Positions 15,356 to 23,834 of a stretch of 64,000 bases of DNA are shown here, one piece after another (the stretch's first letter is position 1; each line of letters opens with the position of its first letter). A model generated the notes under the pieces. It had not been told where the DNA came from, made no database searches, and worked only from the letters and a program-made list of their open reading frames with translations. The stretch is from an uncultured Collinsella sp. (lineage in GTDB: Bacteria > Actinomycetota > Coriobacteriia > Coriobacteriales > Coriobacteriaceae). The stretch is from contig URPJ01000004.1 of assembly GCA_900549745.1 (NCBI GenBank), positions 1-64,000 of the forward strand, read 5' to 3'. Both the position numbers and the translations under genes were made by a program.

Positions 15356-18172
15356 ATGGTTGTCGATAGTACGATTCGATTTAACGACAGGATGGATGGT
15401 CCAAGCGTGAGTCTCGGCAGCAAACTATCCAATGCAAAGGTGTCCTTTGCGATATTTAAGCGCGACATTAAGCGACTGCTTGTGAACCCCGTCGCCCTGG
15501 TGGTTACCCTAGGCGTGTGCGTTATTCCCTCGCTGTATGCCTGGTATAACATCGTGGCAAACTGGGATCCGTATGGAAACACCCAAGGCATCAAGATTGC
15601 TATCGCCAACAACGATCGAGGCACCCAAAACGACTTGGTGGGTGAGCTCAACGCTGGCGACAAAGTGGTCGACCAGCTCAAGGAGAATCATCAGTTGGGC
15701 TGGACGTTCGTCGACTCGACGGCCGATGCCAAGGAGGGCGTCGAGAGCGGCGAGTACTATGCTGCTATCGTGATTCCCAAGAACTTCTCGGATAACCTGG
15801 TTTCGATGCTCGACGGCAACTACCATCAGCCCAAGCTCACGTACTACGTCAATGAGAAGAAGAGCGCCATTGCGCCCAAGGTTACCGATACCGGTGCAAA
15901 CACCATCGAGGAGCAGATCAACTCGGAATTTGTCTCTACGGTAGGCAAGACTGTTGCCGGTATCGCCAAGGATGCCGGTGTCGATTTAAAGGACAAGGCA
16001 ACCCAGACTCAGGACTCGCTGGCAAGTTCGGTGTCCGAGGCGTCCGACACCTTGGGCGAGGTGCGCGATTCGATTGGCGATATGAATGCCGCCATCGATA
16101 AGACGAGTGGCGCTATCGCCTCGGCTGATGCGGCACTTGCCGGCTTGCAAGGCCAGGCACCGTCGCTGACGCAGGCGATCTCCCAGGGCAACGACCTGCT
16201 GAGCGAAGCTCGCACCACGGCGGGCAACTCCATCACCTCGCTCTCCAAGGCGCTCTCGGAAGGCAGCCTTGCGCTCACCAAGACGTCGGCCTCTGCGAAC
16301 GCTGCCATCGGCAAGCTGACGGGCGCGGTTACATCTACGACCACCCGTATCGACAACTCGCTCGAGTCTCTTCAAGCGACGATCGACCACAATAAGGCCG
16401 TTATCGGGCACTTGGAGATTCTCGCCAATGACACGTCGACAGGTTCCGAGGAAATTGACGCGCGCATTGTATCGACCATCGATTTGCTTCGAGAGCAGAA
16501 TGAAAAGCTTCAGAGCATCAAGGACGGTCTGTCCGCGCAGTCGTGCGCCATGGCGAATGACGCAGCGGCTGTTTCGGGTGCCAGTGACGCTATCAATAAC
16601 GCAATTCATACCGGTGCGACCAACCTTGGCCAAGCCCAGACGGACTTGGGCCAAAACGCGCTGCCGAAGGCCTCGAGCGCGCTCGACTCTTTTGCTGCCG
16701 TTTCGGGCGACCTGACCGGTATCGTCTCGGGTATGACACCTACACTTGCAAATGCGCGCGGCACGCTGGCGCAGCTCGACGCCACGCTCAAGCAGGCAAA
16801 GACCACGCTGTCCCAAACCGATGCCTCCCTTGCCAAGGTTCAGGACAAGCTCGCGACCGCCGCTAATGACATTGCGGCGCTGCAGACCTCTGAGTCTATG
16901 GGCGAGTTAGCCGACCTCATGGACGTCGACGTCAATGACGTGGCAGATTTCATGGCATCTCCGGTTGAGCTGACGTCCAAGTCAATCTATCCGGTCAAGA
17001 GCTTTGGCTCGGGCATCGCGCCCTTCTACACCAATCTGGCGCTGTGGGTAGGCGGCTATGTGCTCATCGCTATCTACAAGCTCGAGGTCGACCGCGAGGG
17101 CATCGGTAGCTTTACGGCGCGTCAGGGCTACTTTGGCCGCTGGCTGCTGATGGTGATCCTGGGTGCGTTCCAGGCCATTATCGTTACGGTGGGCGATCTG
17201 GTGATCGGCGTGCAGTGCGTCAGCCCGCTGCTGTTCGTGCTGGGCGGCATCGCCATCTCGTTCACCTACGTCAATATCATCTATGCGCTGTCCACCACGT
17301 TTAAGCACATCGGCAAGGCTATCGGCGTCATTCTGGTTATCGTGCAGATCCCGGGTTCGTCGGGCATGTACCCCATCGAGATGATGCCAGGCTTCTTCCA
17401 GTGGCTGCACCCGCTGCTGCCCTTTACCTACGGCATCAATCTGCTGCGCGAGACGGTCGGCGGCATGTATTCGTTCAACTACCTGTTTAACCTGTGCATT
17501 CTGGGCGTGTTCTTGATCGTGGCGCTCTTTATCGGTCTGCAGCTGCGTCCGCTGCTGCTCAACCTTAACCTGCTCTTTGATAAACAGCTTTCCACGACCG
17601 GTATGATGATTTGCGAGTCCAACGACCTGCCGCGCCAGCGCTACTCGCTGCGCACGGCCATGCGTGTCATGCTCGATTCCGATTCGTACCGTCGCGAACT
17701 GCTCGATCATGCGGTCGCCTTTGAACATCGCTACCCGTACTACATCAAGGGCGGTTTTGCCGCCGTGGTAGGCGTTCAGGTCCTGCTCTTTGTCCTGTCG
17801 ACGGTTCTCGATATCGACAATAACGGCAAGATCATCCTGCTTGTCATTTGGATCATCTCGGTTATTGCCATCTGCGGCTGGCTTATCAATATCGAATATA
17901 TCCGCGCGAGCCTCAATACCCAGATGCGCATCTCGGCGCTTTCGGATGAGGACCTGCGTCGCGAGATGCGCGAGCACACGGCCGCCATTCCTGCCGCCCG
18001 CCACATGTTTGGCCTCAACGCCAGCGAGCGTGGTGCCAAGGGCGGCGATCAGTCCACGGACCGCTTGCCGCATATCGGCTCGCACCATAAATCTCAGGGC
18101 AGCGACAGCACAGCCACAAATGATGGAGATACCACCGCGCTTGGCAAGCACTCCAAAGGAGGTGAGGCATAA
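15356..18172 (+). CDS. YhgE/Pip-domain membrane protein (long, 938 aa)
   Basis: Membrane protein of the YhgE/Pip family (phage infection protein-like; related to EsaA of type VII secretion). A cytoplasmic N-terminus leads to one membrane helix near residues 45-65, then about 480 extracytoplasmic residues rich in Ala, Ser and Asp heptads that should form coiled coil. Six membrane segments follow in the ABC-2-like C-terminal part (about 560-760), plus two extra near 800-850 and a charged tail. ATG 15356 is the longest start; ATG 15392 or GTG 15407 are alternatives and no start has a good ribosome-binding site. A second family member follows immediately. No other type VII secretion genes are nearby, so function is open: transport, export or envelope organisation. 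Confidence 0.85.
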   Translation: MVVDSTIRFNDRMDGPSVSLGSKLSNAKVSFAIFKRDIKRLLVNPVALVVTLGVCVIPSLYAWYNIVANWDPYGNTQGIKIAIANNDRGTQNDLVGELNAGDKVVDQLKENHQLGWTFVDSTADAKEGVESGEYYAAIVIPKNFSDNLVSMLDGNYHQPKLTYYVNEKKSAIAPKVTDTGANTIEEQINSEFVSTVGKTVAGIAKDAGVDLKDKATQTQDSLASSVSEASDTLGEVRDSIGDMNAAIDKTSGAIASADAALAGLQGQAPSLTQAISQGNDLLSEARTTAGNSITSLSKALSEGSLALTKTSASANAAIGKLTGAVTSTTTRIDNSLESLQATIDHNKAVIGHLEILANDTSTGSEEIDARIVSTIDLLREQNEKLQSIKDGLSAQSCAMANDAAAVSGASDAINNAIHTGATNLGQAQTDLGQNALPKASSALDSFAAVSGDLTGIVSGMTPTLANARGTLAQLDATLKQAKTTLSQTDASLAKVQDKLATAANDIAALQTSESMGELADLMDVDVNDVADFMASPVELTSKSIYPVKSFGSGIAPFYTNLALWVGGYVLIAIYKLEVDREGIGSFTARQGYFGRWLLMVILGAFQAIIVTVGDLVIGVQCVSPLLFVLGGIAISFTYVNIIYALSTTFKHIGKAIGVILVIVQIPGSSGMYPIEMMPGFFQWLHPLLPFTYGINLLRETVGGMYSFNYLFNLCILGVFLIVALFIGLQLRPLLLNLNLLFDKQLSTTGMMICESNDLPRQRYSLRTAMRVMLDSDSYRRELLDHAVAFEHRYPYYIKGGFAAVVGVQVLLFVLSTVLDIDNNGKIILLVIWIISVIAICGWLINIEYIRASLNTQMRISALSDEDLRREMREHTAAIPAARHMFGLNASERGAKGGDQSTDRLPHIGSHHKSQGSDSTATNDGDTTALGKHSKGGEA

Positions 18173-20362
18173 ATGAAGAACATCCTGCATCTGTTTAGGC
18201 GCGATGTCCAAAACGTGTCTCGCTCCGTGATCGGCTTGATTGTCGTGATGGGCCTCATTATCGTGCCGTGTCTGTACGCGTGGTTTAACATCGCCGGCAG
18301 CTGGGATCCGTACGGCAACACCGGCAATCTTAAGATCGCCGTGGTCAACACCGATGAGGGTTACGAGAGCGATCTGATTCCCGTCGAGGTTAACGTGGGC
18401 GAAAACGTGACCGCCACCCTACGCGGCAACGAGAGCTTCGATTGGGTTGTGCTTAACGATCGCGAAAAGGCTATCGAGGGCGTTAAGTCGGGCGCGTACT
18501 ATGCTGCCGTCGTTATCCCCAAAACGTTTAGCGCTGACATGATGACGCTTTTCTCGACCGACGTGAAACACGCCGATATCGAGTTTTACGAGAACCAGAA
18601 GGCCAACGCCATCGCGCAGATCGTGACCGAGAAGGGTTCGAGCGCCGTTCAGCACCAGGTTAACGAATCTTTTACCGAGACCATTACGAGCATCGGTCTT
18701 AAGACGGTGTCCAGCCTGCTCGATTACATGAGCACCGACCAGGTGGGTAACTTTATCGCCAACCTGTCCTCGACGCTCGGCGATTCGATTGAGGACCTGC
18801 GAGACGTTCGGGCAAATGCTTCGTCGCTGGCGGGCATTTTGAGCTCCACGTCCGATTCGCTGACGTCGGCGAGCGGCATGCTCAAGCAGACGGGCACGGT
18901 CGATGAGTCAACGAAGCAGCTGATGGAGCATGTCAAGAGCGGTATTAGCGATTCCAAGGAAGCGCTGAAGGACGCCAACGACGCCATCAATGCCGCGATT
19001 GACGGAAGCGCGGGCTCGTTTGACAACGTGTCCGCCGAGCTTGCGAAGGCATTTGATGCCGCGAATCAACATGTCGACCTTACAGTGTCCCAGCTCAACG
19101 ATGCCGCGGCAGCGCTCAACACGCGTGCCGACGATATCGACGCCACGGCCGACCAGCTCCGCAGCTTTGCCGATCAGGTGACTGACGAAAAACTCCAGGA
19201 CAGCCTCAAGTCTGTGGCAACATCGCTGAGCAGGATTGCTGTGGAGTATCGCAACAACGCCAAGGACTTGACGGCCACCGCGAAGTCTCTCTCTGACAGC
19301 ATGGCAGAGGTTAATAAGTCGCGTGCCGAGGTCGATCAGGCAATCGCGGATGCCAAGGCTGGTATCTCGGGCGCCAAGACTGACTACGACTCTACGTTTT
19401 CGGCCAAGGCAAAGGAGCTCAAGAAGACCATCTCGGGCGTTTTGGATTCGCTGAACGGTATTTCGAACGATCTGGATAGTGCTGTTGCTGGCCTGACCGA
19501 CGCATCCGGTTCGCTGGCAAAGGGCCTCTCCAAGGCTGCAAAGCTGGTCAACAAGGCTTCTGATCAGCTGGGCGAGGCGTCGGACAAGATCAGTGCGTTT
19601 AAGGACGAGCTCGACGGCGCCTTGATGTCGGATGACCTCGCTACGATCAAGACGATGATCGGCAATGATCCCGAGGGTCTGGCCGTGTCGCTTTCCGGCC
19701 CCGTCGCGCTCGATCGCAAGCCGGTCTATCCGATCCGCAACTACGGTTCGGCCATGGCACCGTTCTACACGATTCTGTCGCTCTGGGTGGGCTCGATTGT
19801 GCTGGCGGCCATGATGAAGGTCTCGGTTGACGATGAGCTTATCAACGAGCTCATCCCCGTGCGCCTGCACGAGATCTACCTGGGCCGCTACCTGTTCTTT
19901 GGCGGTCTGGCCCTGCTGCAGGCAACGCTCGTGTGTGCGGGCGACATCCTGTTCTTTGGCATCCAGTGCGACGACCCGCTGCAGTTTGTGCTGGCGGGCT
20001 GGGTCGCGAGTCTCGTGTTCTCCAATATCGTCTACACGCTTACGGTTTCGTTTGGCGATATCGGCAAGGCGCTCGCCGTCGTGCTGCTGGTCATGCAGGT
20101 CGGCGGTTCGGGCGGCACGTTCCCCATCGAGATGACCGGCCCCGTGTTCCAGGCGATCTATCCGTTCCTGCCGTTCACCCACGGCATCAACGCCATGCAT
20201 GCCGCCATGGCCGGTGCGTACCACATGGAGTACTGGATTGAGCTAGGCATTCTGGCGAGCTATCTGATTCCGTCGCTGGCACTGGGCGTCGTCTTCCGCC
20301 GCCCGGTCATCAAAGCCAACGACTGGATCATCGAAAAACTGGAGTCGACAAAGCTAATTTAG
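18173..20362 (+). CDS. YhgE/Pip-domain membrane protein (short, 729 aa)
   Basis: Paralogue of the preceding protein with the same layout: N-terminal helix after FRRDVQNV, the shared PCLYAWFNI / WDPYGNTGN block, a long extracytoplasmic coiled-coil region (about 150-490), and a C-terminal bundle of about six helices ending near residue 715. It lacks the two extra helices and charged tail of its partner. ATG 18173 abuts the upstream TAA and is served by an excellent AAAGGAGG site, so the two are strictly co-expressed and may form a heteromer. Confidence 0.9.
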   Translation: MKNILHLFRRDVQNVSRSVIGLIVVMGLIIVPCLYAWFNIAGSWDPYGNTGNLKIAVVNTDEGYESDLIPVEVNVGENVTATLRGNESFDWVVLNDREKAIEGVKSGAYYAAVVIPKTFSADMMTLFSTDVKHADIEFYENQKANAIAQIVTEKGSSAVQHQVNESFTETITSIGLKTVSSLLDYMSTDQVGNFIANLSSTLGDSIEDLRDVRANASSLAGILSSTSDSLTSASGMLKQTGTVDESTKQLMEHVKSGISDSKEALKDANDAINAAIDGSAGSFDNVSAELAKAFDAANQHVDLTVSQLNDAAAALNTRADDIDATADQLRSFADQVTDEKLQDSLKSVATSLSRIAVEYRNNAKDLTATAKSLSDSMAEVNKSRAEVDQAIADAKAGISGAKTDYDSTFSAKAKELKKTISGVLDSLNGISNDLDSAVAGLTDASGSLAKGLSKAAKLVNKASDQLGEASDKISAFKDELDGALMSDDLATIKTMIGNDPEGLAVSLSGPVALDRKPVYPIRNYGSAMAPFYTILSLWVGSIVLAAMMKVSVDDELINELIPVRLHEIYLGRYLFFGGLALLQATLVCAGDILFFGIQCDDPLQFVLAGWVASLVFSNIVYTLTVSFGDIGKALAVVLLVMQVGGSGGTFPIEMTGPVFQAIYPFLPFTHGINAMHAAMAGAYHMEYWIELGILASYLIPSLALGVVFRRPVIKANDWIIEKLESTKLI

Positions 20363-20391
20363 TGCGGCAACGTTAACGCTGATGTAGCACT

Positions 20392-20540
20392 AATGCCAGC
20401 GAGCGAGCCGCATTTGCGCCAAGGTGACGTGAAATGAAAGGGCGCTGACCTTCTGGTCGCGCCCTTGAAATTGAACGTCAGATTGGCGTGAATGCGGCTC
20501 GCGCAGCGTCGGCCGGTCCGCCGTTCGGTAGAACGGCGGA
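20392..20540 (-). repeat. Structured intergenic element, family 1, copy B (inverted)
   Basis: Also 149 bp; on the minus strand it aligns end to end with copy A (14971-15119). The hairpin TCCGCCGTTC / GAACGGCGGA, the CGACGCTGCGCG box, the apex GACCAGAAGGTC and the terminal GCTCGCTGGCATT are shared. The 20-bp outer arm (20403-20422 with 20483-20502) has a different sequence and pairs completely if two G-U pairs are allowed; TGACGT/ACGTCA and AAGGGCGC/GCGCCCTT continue the stem. Together with a terminator it fills the 339-bp gap before the DMT permease gene. Confidence 0.8.
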
Positions 20541-20595
20541 ACAAAACGCTTTAGTGGGCTGGATTGCGTGGGCTGCTTGGTTGTTGCTACAGTAG

Positions 20596-20630
20596 CGGGG
20601 CGTGCCGGGGGTCCGGTGCGCCCCGTTTTT
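20596..20630 (+). terminator. Intrinsic terminator
   Basis: CGGGGCG... pairs with ...CGCCCCG, followed by TTTTT at 20626-20630. It probably ends the YhgE/Pip transcript before the permease gene. Confidence 0.7.
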
Positions 20631-20701
20631 ATTTGACCATGAGGCGGCACGCAGCCATACGCGTGCGGACACCACGCCCAGATTGAGTGTGAGGATGTTC
20701 C

Positions 20702-21685
20702 ATGGCCCAATACGCTGCCAACGAAATCGAAAACATGCCCGATAGCCCTGTGGCCCGTGAGGATTTGGGCGCGGGCGGTATTCCCAGGGGCGCCGGCGCA
20801 CGCTCCCCGCTGTTCTGGAAAGTTTTGCTACTTTCGGTGGCGGTCATCTGGGGCTACTCCTTTACCACTATGAAGGACGCACTCGGCACCATTCCGGTGT
20901 TCGAGCTGCTCTATGTACGCTTTCTGCCTGCAGCGTTGGTCATGTTTGCCGTCTTCCGCAAGCGCATCACTGCACATTTCAACGCTCGCAATCTGATCGT
21001 TGGCCTGAGTATGGGCGTGCTCATGTGGGCGGCCTATGCGTTGCAGACGGTCGGTCTGGCATATACTACGGCGGGCAAGAATGCTTTTTTGACGGGCACG
21101 TATTGCATCCTCGTGCCGTTCGCGAGCTATTTTCTGAGCGGAGAAAAACTCACCCGCTATAACCTGGGCGCGGCACTGCTGTGCTTGGCGGGCATTGGCT
21201 TGGTGGCGCTCGATAGCGTCGAGTTCAACATCGGTGACGTCATTACGCTGGCAGGCGCGGTCTTCTTCGCCATCCAGATGGCGGTGACCGCCAAGTACGG
21301 TCGCAAAATGGACATCAACGTTATCACGTTTTGGATGTTTGTGGGCAACGGCGTGCTGAGCCTGGTCTCGTCGCTGCTATTCGAGACCCAGGCGCCTCTG
21401 TCCGTGTGGACGCCGAACTTTATCGGTGTGATGGCGTTTCTCTCGGTGGGCTGCACATGCGTGGCTCTGCTCATCCAAAACGTCGGCCTGGCGCATGTCC
21501 CGGCTTCGACGGGCTCACTGCTCCTTTCGATGGAGTCGCCTTCGGGCGTGTTGTTTTCGGTGCTGCTGATGGGGGAGGCGCTCACCTCGCGCCTACTCGC
21601 CGGCTTCGTGCTTATCTTCCTGTCGATTATCTTGAGTGAGACTCACTTCGATTTTTTGCGCAAAAAGCCGCGCCCGCAATTGTAA
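20702..21685 (+). CDS. EamA/DMT-superfamily permease
   Basis: 327-residue drug/metabolite-transporter-type permease with ten predicted membrane helices arranged as two EamA repeats of five. The N-terminal about 35 residues are soluble. Repeat hallmarks are WGYSF near residue 45, LVAL/VALD between the halves, and PASTGSLLLSMESPSGVLFSVLLMGE in the second repeat. ATG 20702 follows GAGGATG. The substrate is unknown (amino acids, nucleosides or metabolites are typical). It is flanked by terminators and stands alone. Confidence 0.88.
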   Translation: MAQYAANEIENMPDSPVAREDLGAGGIPRGAGARSPLFWKVLLLSVAVIWGYSFTTMKDALGTIPVFELLYVRFLPAALVMFAVFRKRITAHFNARNLIVGLSMGVLMWAAYALQTVGLAYTTAGKNAFLTGTYCILVPFASYFLSGEKLTRYNLGAALLCLAGIGLVALDSVEFNIGDVITLAGAVFFAIQMAVTAKYGRKMDINVITFWMFVGNGVLSLVSSLLFETQAPLSVWTPNFIGVMAFLSVGCTCVALLIQNVGLAHVPASTGSLLLSMESPSGVLFSVLLMGEALTSRLLAGFVLIFLSIILSETHFDFLRKKPRPQL

Positions 21686-21696
21686 ACAACTTGTTG

Positions 21697-21723
21697 CGCC
21701 GCCCTCCCGGGGCGGCATTTTTT
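21697..21723 (+). terminator. Terminator of the DMT permease gene
   Basis: GCCGCCC / GGGCGGC hairpin followed by ATTTTTT. Confidence 0.8.
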
Positions 21724-21801
21724 ATGCGTCGCCCTTAAAGTTGTACCTTGCACTTTATGCTATCAAAGTGCTTGCTGCAAAAACGTTACTGGAGGGCATC
21801 T

Positions 21802-23100
21802 ATGGCACCAGCTTTGTCCGATTTTCAACCGCAACCAGCGCCCAAGGCTACCGCAGCGGCGCAGGCCGCTATCGGTGACGGTCTTGTTGCAGAAGCTCAG
21901 ACTTTTGCAGACGAGCTTGCTGTGTGGCGACACGATCTACACCAGATGCCCGAGCTGGGTAACAACCTTCCGCAGACGTCCGCCTTTATCCAGGCGCGTC
22001 TGGACGAGATGGATATTCCCTATGCCACGCTCGTCGACGGCTCCTGTGTTGTTGGCCTCATCGGTGCCGGTGCGGCCGTGGCGGCCCAGGGCAACGGTAC
22101 GTGCACGGACGATCAGGCCGGCACGGTCATCATGCTGCGCGGTGACATGGATGCCCTTCCCGTCGCGGAAGAGTCGGGCGAGCCTTTCGCCTCCGTCAAC
22201 GGCTGCATGCATGCTTGCGGCCACGATATGCATGCGACGGCCCTGCTTGGTGCCGCCCGCTTGCTCAAGGCTCGCGAGACCGAGCTCGTCGATGCCAATG
22301 CCACGGTTAAGCTGCTGTTTCAGCCGGGCGAGGAAACCTTTGAGGGCGCCCGCGCTGCCATTGCCGATGGCCTTCTGCAGAACCCGCGTCCCCAGGCGGC
22401 TTTCGCCATGCACGTTAACAGCCAATCGCCGCTCGGCCTGGTGCTCTATGGGAGCCCGGCGCTTTCGGGCGTGTACGGTTTCCGCATTACACTGCAGGGC
22501 AAGGGCGGCCATGGCTCGAGCCCCGAGATCTCCATCGACCCCATCACGGCCGGCGTCCATGTGCACCTGGCACTCCAGGAGCTCATCTCCCGCGAAGTGC
22601 CGGCGGCCAAGGAGGTCGCACTCACCGTGGGTAAGTTTGCCGGCGGACAGGCGGCAAACGTCATTCCCGACACCTGCGTGCTCGAAGGAACACTGCGCGG
22701 CTTTGATGTCGAGCTCATGGCGCATCTTAAGACCCGCATCGCCGAGGTTGTCAATGGCGTAGCGGCAACGTATCGCACGCCGGCGGCCATCGAGACGCTC
22801 TCGGATGTTCCGCCGCTCGTACTCGATGACGATATGACCCAGGCATCGCTGGGCTATGTGGGTGCGACATTGCCCAAGGCGGCTTTCCTGCCGTTGTTCC
22901 ACGCCATGGCGAGCGAGGACTTTGCGCTTATCTCGAGCGAGATCCCGAGCGCGTACTTTACCGTGGGCGCCGCTGTAACCGATACGGATGAGCATTTTGC
23001 CCAGCACCATCCCAAGGCGCGCTTTAACGATGCCGAGCTGCCGCTTGGTGCCGCGGCCTATACCGCCGTCGCTTTGGGCTATATCGCCGACCACCGGTAG
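21802..23100 (+). CDS. M20-family amidohydrolase (hippurate/N-acyl-amino-acid hydrolase type)
   Basis: Metallopeptidase M20D-like amidohydrolase of 432 residues; hydrolyses N-acylated amino acids or related amides in the cytosol. ATG 21802 follows GGAGGG with ideal spacing; the upstream in-frame ATG 21748 overlaps the promoter. Key motifs: RHDLHQMPELG, the metal ligand GDMDALPV, MHACGHDMHAT, and FQPGEETFEGA with the catalytic Glu pair. The dimerisation domain occupies about residues 215-330. TTAAAG-16 bp-TATGCT at 21735-21762 is a plausible promoter. An MFS transporter gene followed once but is now truncated, which suggests loss of the matching substrate importer. Confidence 0.88.
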   Translation: MAPALSDFQPQPAPKATAAAQAAIGDGLVAEAQTFADELAVWRHDLHQMPELGNNLPQTSAFIQARLDEMDIPYATLVDGSCVVGLIGAGAAVAAQGNGTCTDDQAGTVIMLRGDMDALPVAEESGEPFASVNGCMHACGHDMHATALLGAARLLKARETELVDANATVKLLFQPGEETFEGARAAIADGLLQNPRPQAAFAMHVNSQSPLGLVLYGSPALSGVYGFRITLQGKGGHGSSPEISIDPITAGVHVHLALQELISREVPAAKEVALTVGKFAGGQAANVIPDTCVLEGTLRGFDVELMAHLKTRIAEVVNGVAATYRTPAAIETLSDVPPLVLDDDMTQASLGYVGATLPKAAFLPLFHAMASEDFALISSEIPSAYFTVGAAVTDTDEHFAQHHPKARFNDAELPLGAAAYTAVALGYIADHR

Positions 23101-23125
23101 CACCAACCTTGTCTTTCAAGCCTGC

Positions 23126-23158
23126 GGGCATGGCCGTAAGGCCTATGCCCTTGTCTTT
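23126..23158 (+). terminator. Terminator of the amidohydrolase gene
   Basis: GGGCATGGCC / GGCCTATGCCC with GTAA loop and TTGTCTTT after it. CTTGTCTTTCAAG flanks it on both sides (23108-23120, 23149-23162). Confidence 0.65.
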
Positions 23159-23222
23159 CAAGGCAATCTTGGGCACTACCGGCGCCCGGTGCCGGCTATT
23201 CGTTTGTTAAATAAGGAGCAGT

Positions 23223-23642
23223 ATGTCCCAGCAGCGTAAGTTCTTCCCCGGCTGGCTCGTGGTGACCTCCGGCTTCGTGATCATGGCCACGTGCTACACG
23301 ATTTTCGTCAACTGCATGAGCCTGTTCCAGCCGCTGATCGTCAGCGACCTGGGCATTTCCCTTGCGCAGTACAACATCTCCAATGCCATCTCCACCGTGG
23401 TGAGCGTTATCGGCTCACTTGTGATCGGTCATGTTGCCGATAAAGTAAGCGGTCGCGTTTTGGGCTCCCTCACTGTAATCGCCACCTCTGCCGTTCTTGC
23501 CGGCATGAGCCTTGTCGGTGAGCTGTGGCAGGTCTACGTGCTCTTTTCTGTTCGCCCCGTTCTGTTTGTGGCCGCCCTGGAAGCCGAATGGATGCTCGTA
23601 CCATCATTCGGTTTCCAAGGCGGTCACGGGCCTACGAAATGA
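23223..23642 (+). pseudogene. Truncated MFS transporter (N-terminal fragment)
   Basis: The first about 105 residues are a clear major-facilitator N-terminus: GWLVVTSGFVIMATCYTIF, then helices 2 to 4 with the GHVADKVSGR loop between helices 2 and 3. A full transporter has about 400 residues. After VYVLFS the frame runs into palindromic DNA (23571-23624) and stops at 23642. No remaining MFS helices are found downstream before hisS. The ribosome-binding site and start (ATG 23223 after AAGGAG) are intact, so a short membrane peptide may still be made. Truncation coincides with the hairpin elements. Confidence 0.8.
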
Positions 23643-23776
23643 TCCGTTTTCCTCCGTCCCCAACAGATCACGTGATCCGAAGGGGACGGAGGAAAACGGG
23701 TCACAAACAGCGGCGGCGCGTCTGGCCGAACGAGTCCCCATACCCTCGTTCGGTCAGATGCACCGCCGCGGTTTGA
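23571..23776. repeat. Three tandem palindromes between the MFS fragment and hisS
   Basis: First: 23571-23590 pairs with 23605-23624 with few mismatches. Second: 23641-23661 pairs with 23682-23702; its arm contains GGGGACGGAGGAAAACGG, which recurs at 59499. Third: 23704-23734 pairs with 23741-23776, a long stem ending in CCGCCGCGGTTT. The block ends 10 bp before the hisS -10 box. Confidence 0.75.
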
Positions 23777-23786
23777 GTTTGTGCCG

Positions 23787-23792
23787 TATAAT
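23787..23792 (+). promoter_or_regulatory. -10 box of hisS
   Basis: Perfect TATAAT, 42 bp before the hisS start. The -35 region falls in the foot of the third palindrome and has no good match. Confidence 0.5.
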
Positions 23793-23834
23793 GACCGTTA
23801 CCTATGACGCGATACAAAAGAAAGGTGTTTGCCC

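Noticed and set aside
15356..20362. Type VII secretion locus (EsaA)
   Set aside because: Only the YhgE/Pip similarity supports it; no EssC ATPase, WXG100 or other components are in the window.
23777..23834. T-box or histidine attenuator upstream of hisS
   Set aside because: The leader after the -10 box is about 35 nt, too short for a T-box, with no specifier or T-box sequence.
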